NCBI GenBank assembly: GCA_039698035.1
Contig: JBDKSW010000004.1
Coordinates: forward strand, 1 to 64,000
Length of the DNA: 64,000 nucleotides
Origin: JAJFUI01 sp039698035
Lineage (GTDB): Bacteria; Planctomycetota; Planctomycetia; Pirellulales; Thermoguttaceae
Direction: 5' to 3'
A program made the translations under genes and the position numbers. The notes under the pieces were generated by a model. It was given only the letters and a program-made list of their open reading frames with translations. It had not been told where the DNA came from and did not search any database. Positions 63,069-64,000 of this stretch are shown here, piece after piece. Position 1 is the first letter of the stretch. Each line of letters opens with the position of its first letter.

Positions 63069-63854
63069 TCACGCCCAGCGGAGCGGATCGCACTCTTCGC
63101 GACTCGCCCAGACGTGAACGTCCGGGAACTGGTCGGCCAGAACATCGGCCAGACATTCCAGCGCAAACCGCTCGCTGGCATAGTGCCCCGGCAGCAAGAG
63201 GCCAACGCCCGCAGCTTCCGCCTCGAGACACGTATGGAACCGGGCCTCGCCCAAGAGCATCGCATCGCAGCCGTGTTGGCAGGCCGCATCGAGAAACTCG
63301 CCGGCCGCGCCGCAAGCAACCGCCACCGTGCGGACGTGCTTCGCCGGCGGGCCGACCATTTGCAGCCGCTCAATTCCTAGGAATCGCTTCGCCCGCTGGG
63401 CAAGCTGTTCCAGCGCGATTGGCCCGTCGAGTCGCCCCCATCGGCCCGCGCCTTCAACCGCCTCGGATTGAGTCAGCAGCGGGGCAATCTCGCCAAGCCC
63501 AAGACCTTCGGCCAGCCGCTGATTGATTCCCTGGCCGGCCGAATCAAACGCCGTGTGGGCGCTGTAGACCGCGACCCGCGCGCCGATCAAGTCCAACAAC
63601 AGTCGGCCGGGCGTCGTCTCTTCGGTCAATCGCTTGAGGGCCGAGAACGGAATCGGGTGATGCGTCACGATCAGATCGGCGGCCGCCTCGACCGCTTCTG
63701 CCGCGCTGGCCGGCGTGACCGTCAGGCAAGTCATCAGCTTTTTGACCGGCTGATTCCGACGCCCCACCAGCAGGCCGACGTTGTCCCAATCCTCGGCCAA
63801 ACGGCTGGGAGCAAGCTCTTCGAGAAACGCGGCGATCGTGGAGACGGAAGGCAT
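63069..63854 (-). CDS. Nif3/DUF34-family dinuclear metal protein
   Basis: A 261-residue protein. MPSVSTIAAFLEELAPSRLAEDWDNVGLLVG is the N-terminal signature, LIVTHHPIPFSALKRL gives metal histidines, VYSAHTAFDSAGQGINQRLAEGLGL follows, and GEARFHTCLEAEAAGVGLLLPGHYASERFALECLADVLADQFP completes the site. Family members form hexameric toroids with two metals; the true reaction is debated (GTP cyclohydrolase-like or metal-related). The length fits the short form without the central CutA1-like insertion. Confidence 0.95.
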   Translation of the reverse strand: MPSVSTIAAFLEELAPSRLAEDWDNVGLLVGRRNQPVKKLMTCLTVTPASAAEAVEAAADLIVTHHPIPFSALKRLTEETTPGRLLLDLIGARVAVYSAHTAFDSAGQGINQRLAEGLGLGEIAPLLTQSEAVEGAGRWGRLDGPIALEQLAQRAKRFLGIERLQMVGPPAKHVRTVAVACGAAGEFLDAACQHGCDAMLLGEARFHTCLEAEAAGVGLLLPGHYASERFALECLADVLADQFPDVHVWASREECDPLRWA

Positions 63855-63885
63855 GGGAACTTAAATTGTGGACGCTGGAGATCAA

Positions 63886-63914
63886 TTGTGTGGCACAATA
63901 CACATTGCTAAAAT
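63886..63914 (+). promoter_or_regulatory. Candidate sigma-70 promoter
   Basis: TTGTGT (63886-63891), a 17-base spacer and TAAAAT (63909-63914), the best -10 match seen in this window. It would start near 63921, about 30 bases before the ATG at 63951. Confidence 0.55.
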
Positions 63915-63950
63915 CTTCTTGTATCGAGCCGACGCGATTGGAGAACCACG

Positions 63951-64000
63951 ATGACCGGATTGGACTATCCAAGCCCCGAAGTAGTCAAGGTAATCTACGT
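63951..64000 (+). CDS. Start of an unknown gene (cut by window edge)
   Basis: ATG 63951 preceded by GGAG at suitable distance and by the candidate promoter. The first 16 codons read MTGLDYPSPEVVKVIY. Too short to identify. Confidence 0.6.
   Translation, partial: MTGLDYPSPEVVKVIY

Overview
The window looks like a chromosome segment from a planctomycete, probably close to Pirellulales. This is an inference from several things: high GC; many single genes on alternating strands with long gaps; an N-terminal WLGIPP-type J-like protein carrying NPCBM-like ends; secreted planctomycete-style hypothetical proteins; a PhoH / 7TM-HD / YbeY set; and a weakly conserved Mur ligase-like protein beside MurG. 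No rRNA, tRNA, CRISPR array or intact transposase was seen.

Layout. (1) 1-5.9 kb is an accessory island. It holds three tandem RHS cassettes, each a shared GC-rich core plus a different C-terminal tip plus a small membrane-protein gene, with a hairpin repeat at the junctions and a fourth degenerate RHS scrap. Two of the tips carry a His-Gly ... (Ala/Gly)-Cys pattern like clan CD (caspase/gingipain-type) peptidases. (2) 5.85-8.2 kb is groES-groEL on the minus strand, with a terminator and a telomere-like G-rich inverted repeat between the genes. (3) 8.4-27.8 kb carries scattered housekeeping genes: topA, mgtE, serC, a response regulator, a glycerate kinase lacking its usual C-terminal domain, an MBL-fold exonuclease, rarA with an EndoIII/MagIII-like glycosylase, a CPBP protease and an M24 peptidase. 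(4) 27.9-29.8 kb is accB-accC. (5) 30.2-37.4 kb is a six-gene run: aldehyde dehydrogenase, class III aminotransferase, isocitrate/isopropylmalate-type dehydrogenase, aconitase-family large and small subunits, and an ICL/PEPM-family lyase. It ends in a strong terminator and is the best candidate here for an uncharacterised pathway.

(6) 37.6-41.9 kb has a zinc-ribbon protein, phoH, a PgpH-like 7TM-HD protein and ybeY. (7) 41.9-50.6 kb is a long minus-strand block of a Mur-ligase-like protein, murG, cdsA, the small SRP RNA, dnaX, ybaB, recR and rpoN. dnaX contains an in-register A AAA AAG slippery heptamer followed at once by a -1 frame stop, as in E. coli. (8) 51-58.7 kb has folE, a large FAD/Fe-S oxidoreductase, a YkgJ-type protein, a membrane protein, and a GT2 glycosyltransferase overlapping an unknown 537-residue protein. 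(9) 58.7-64 kb has a secreted GH38 alpha-mannosidase-like enzyme, a secreted His/Gly/Pro-repeat TPR protein, a Nif3-family protein and the start of one more gene.

The conserved parts cover replication and repair (dnaX, recR, rarA, topA), protein folding (GroESL, a PpiD-like protein), envelope synthesis (murG, cdsA) and central metabolism. The accessory parts are the RHS island, the six-gene metabolic operon and the secreted proteins. All functions are read from sequence motifs by eye; no database search was run.
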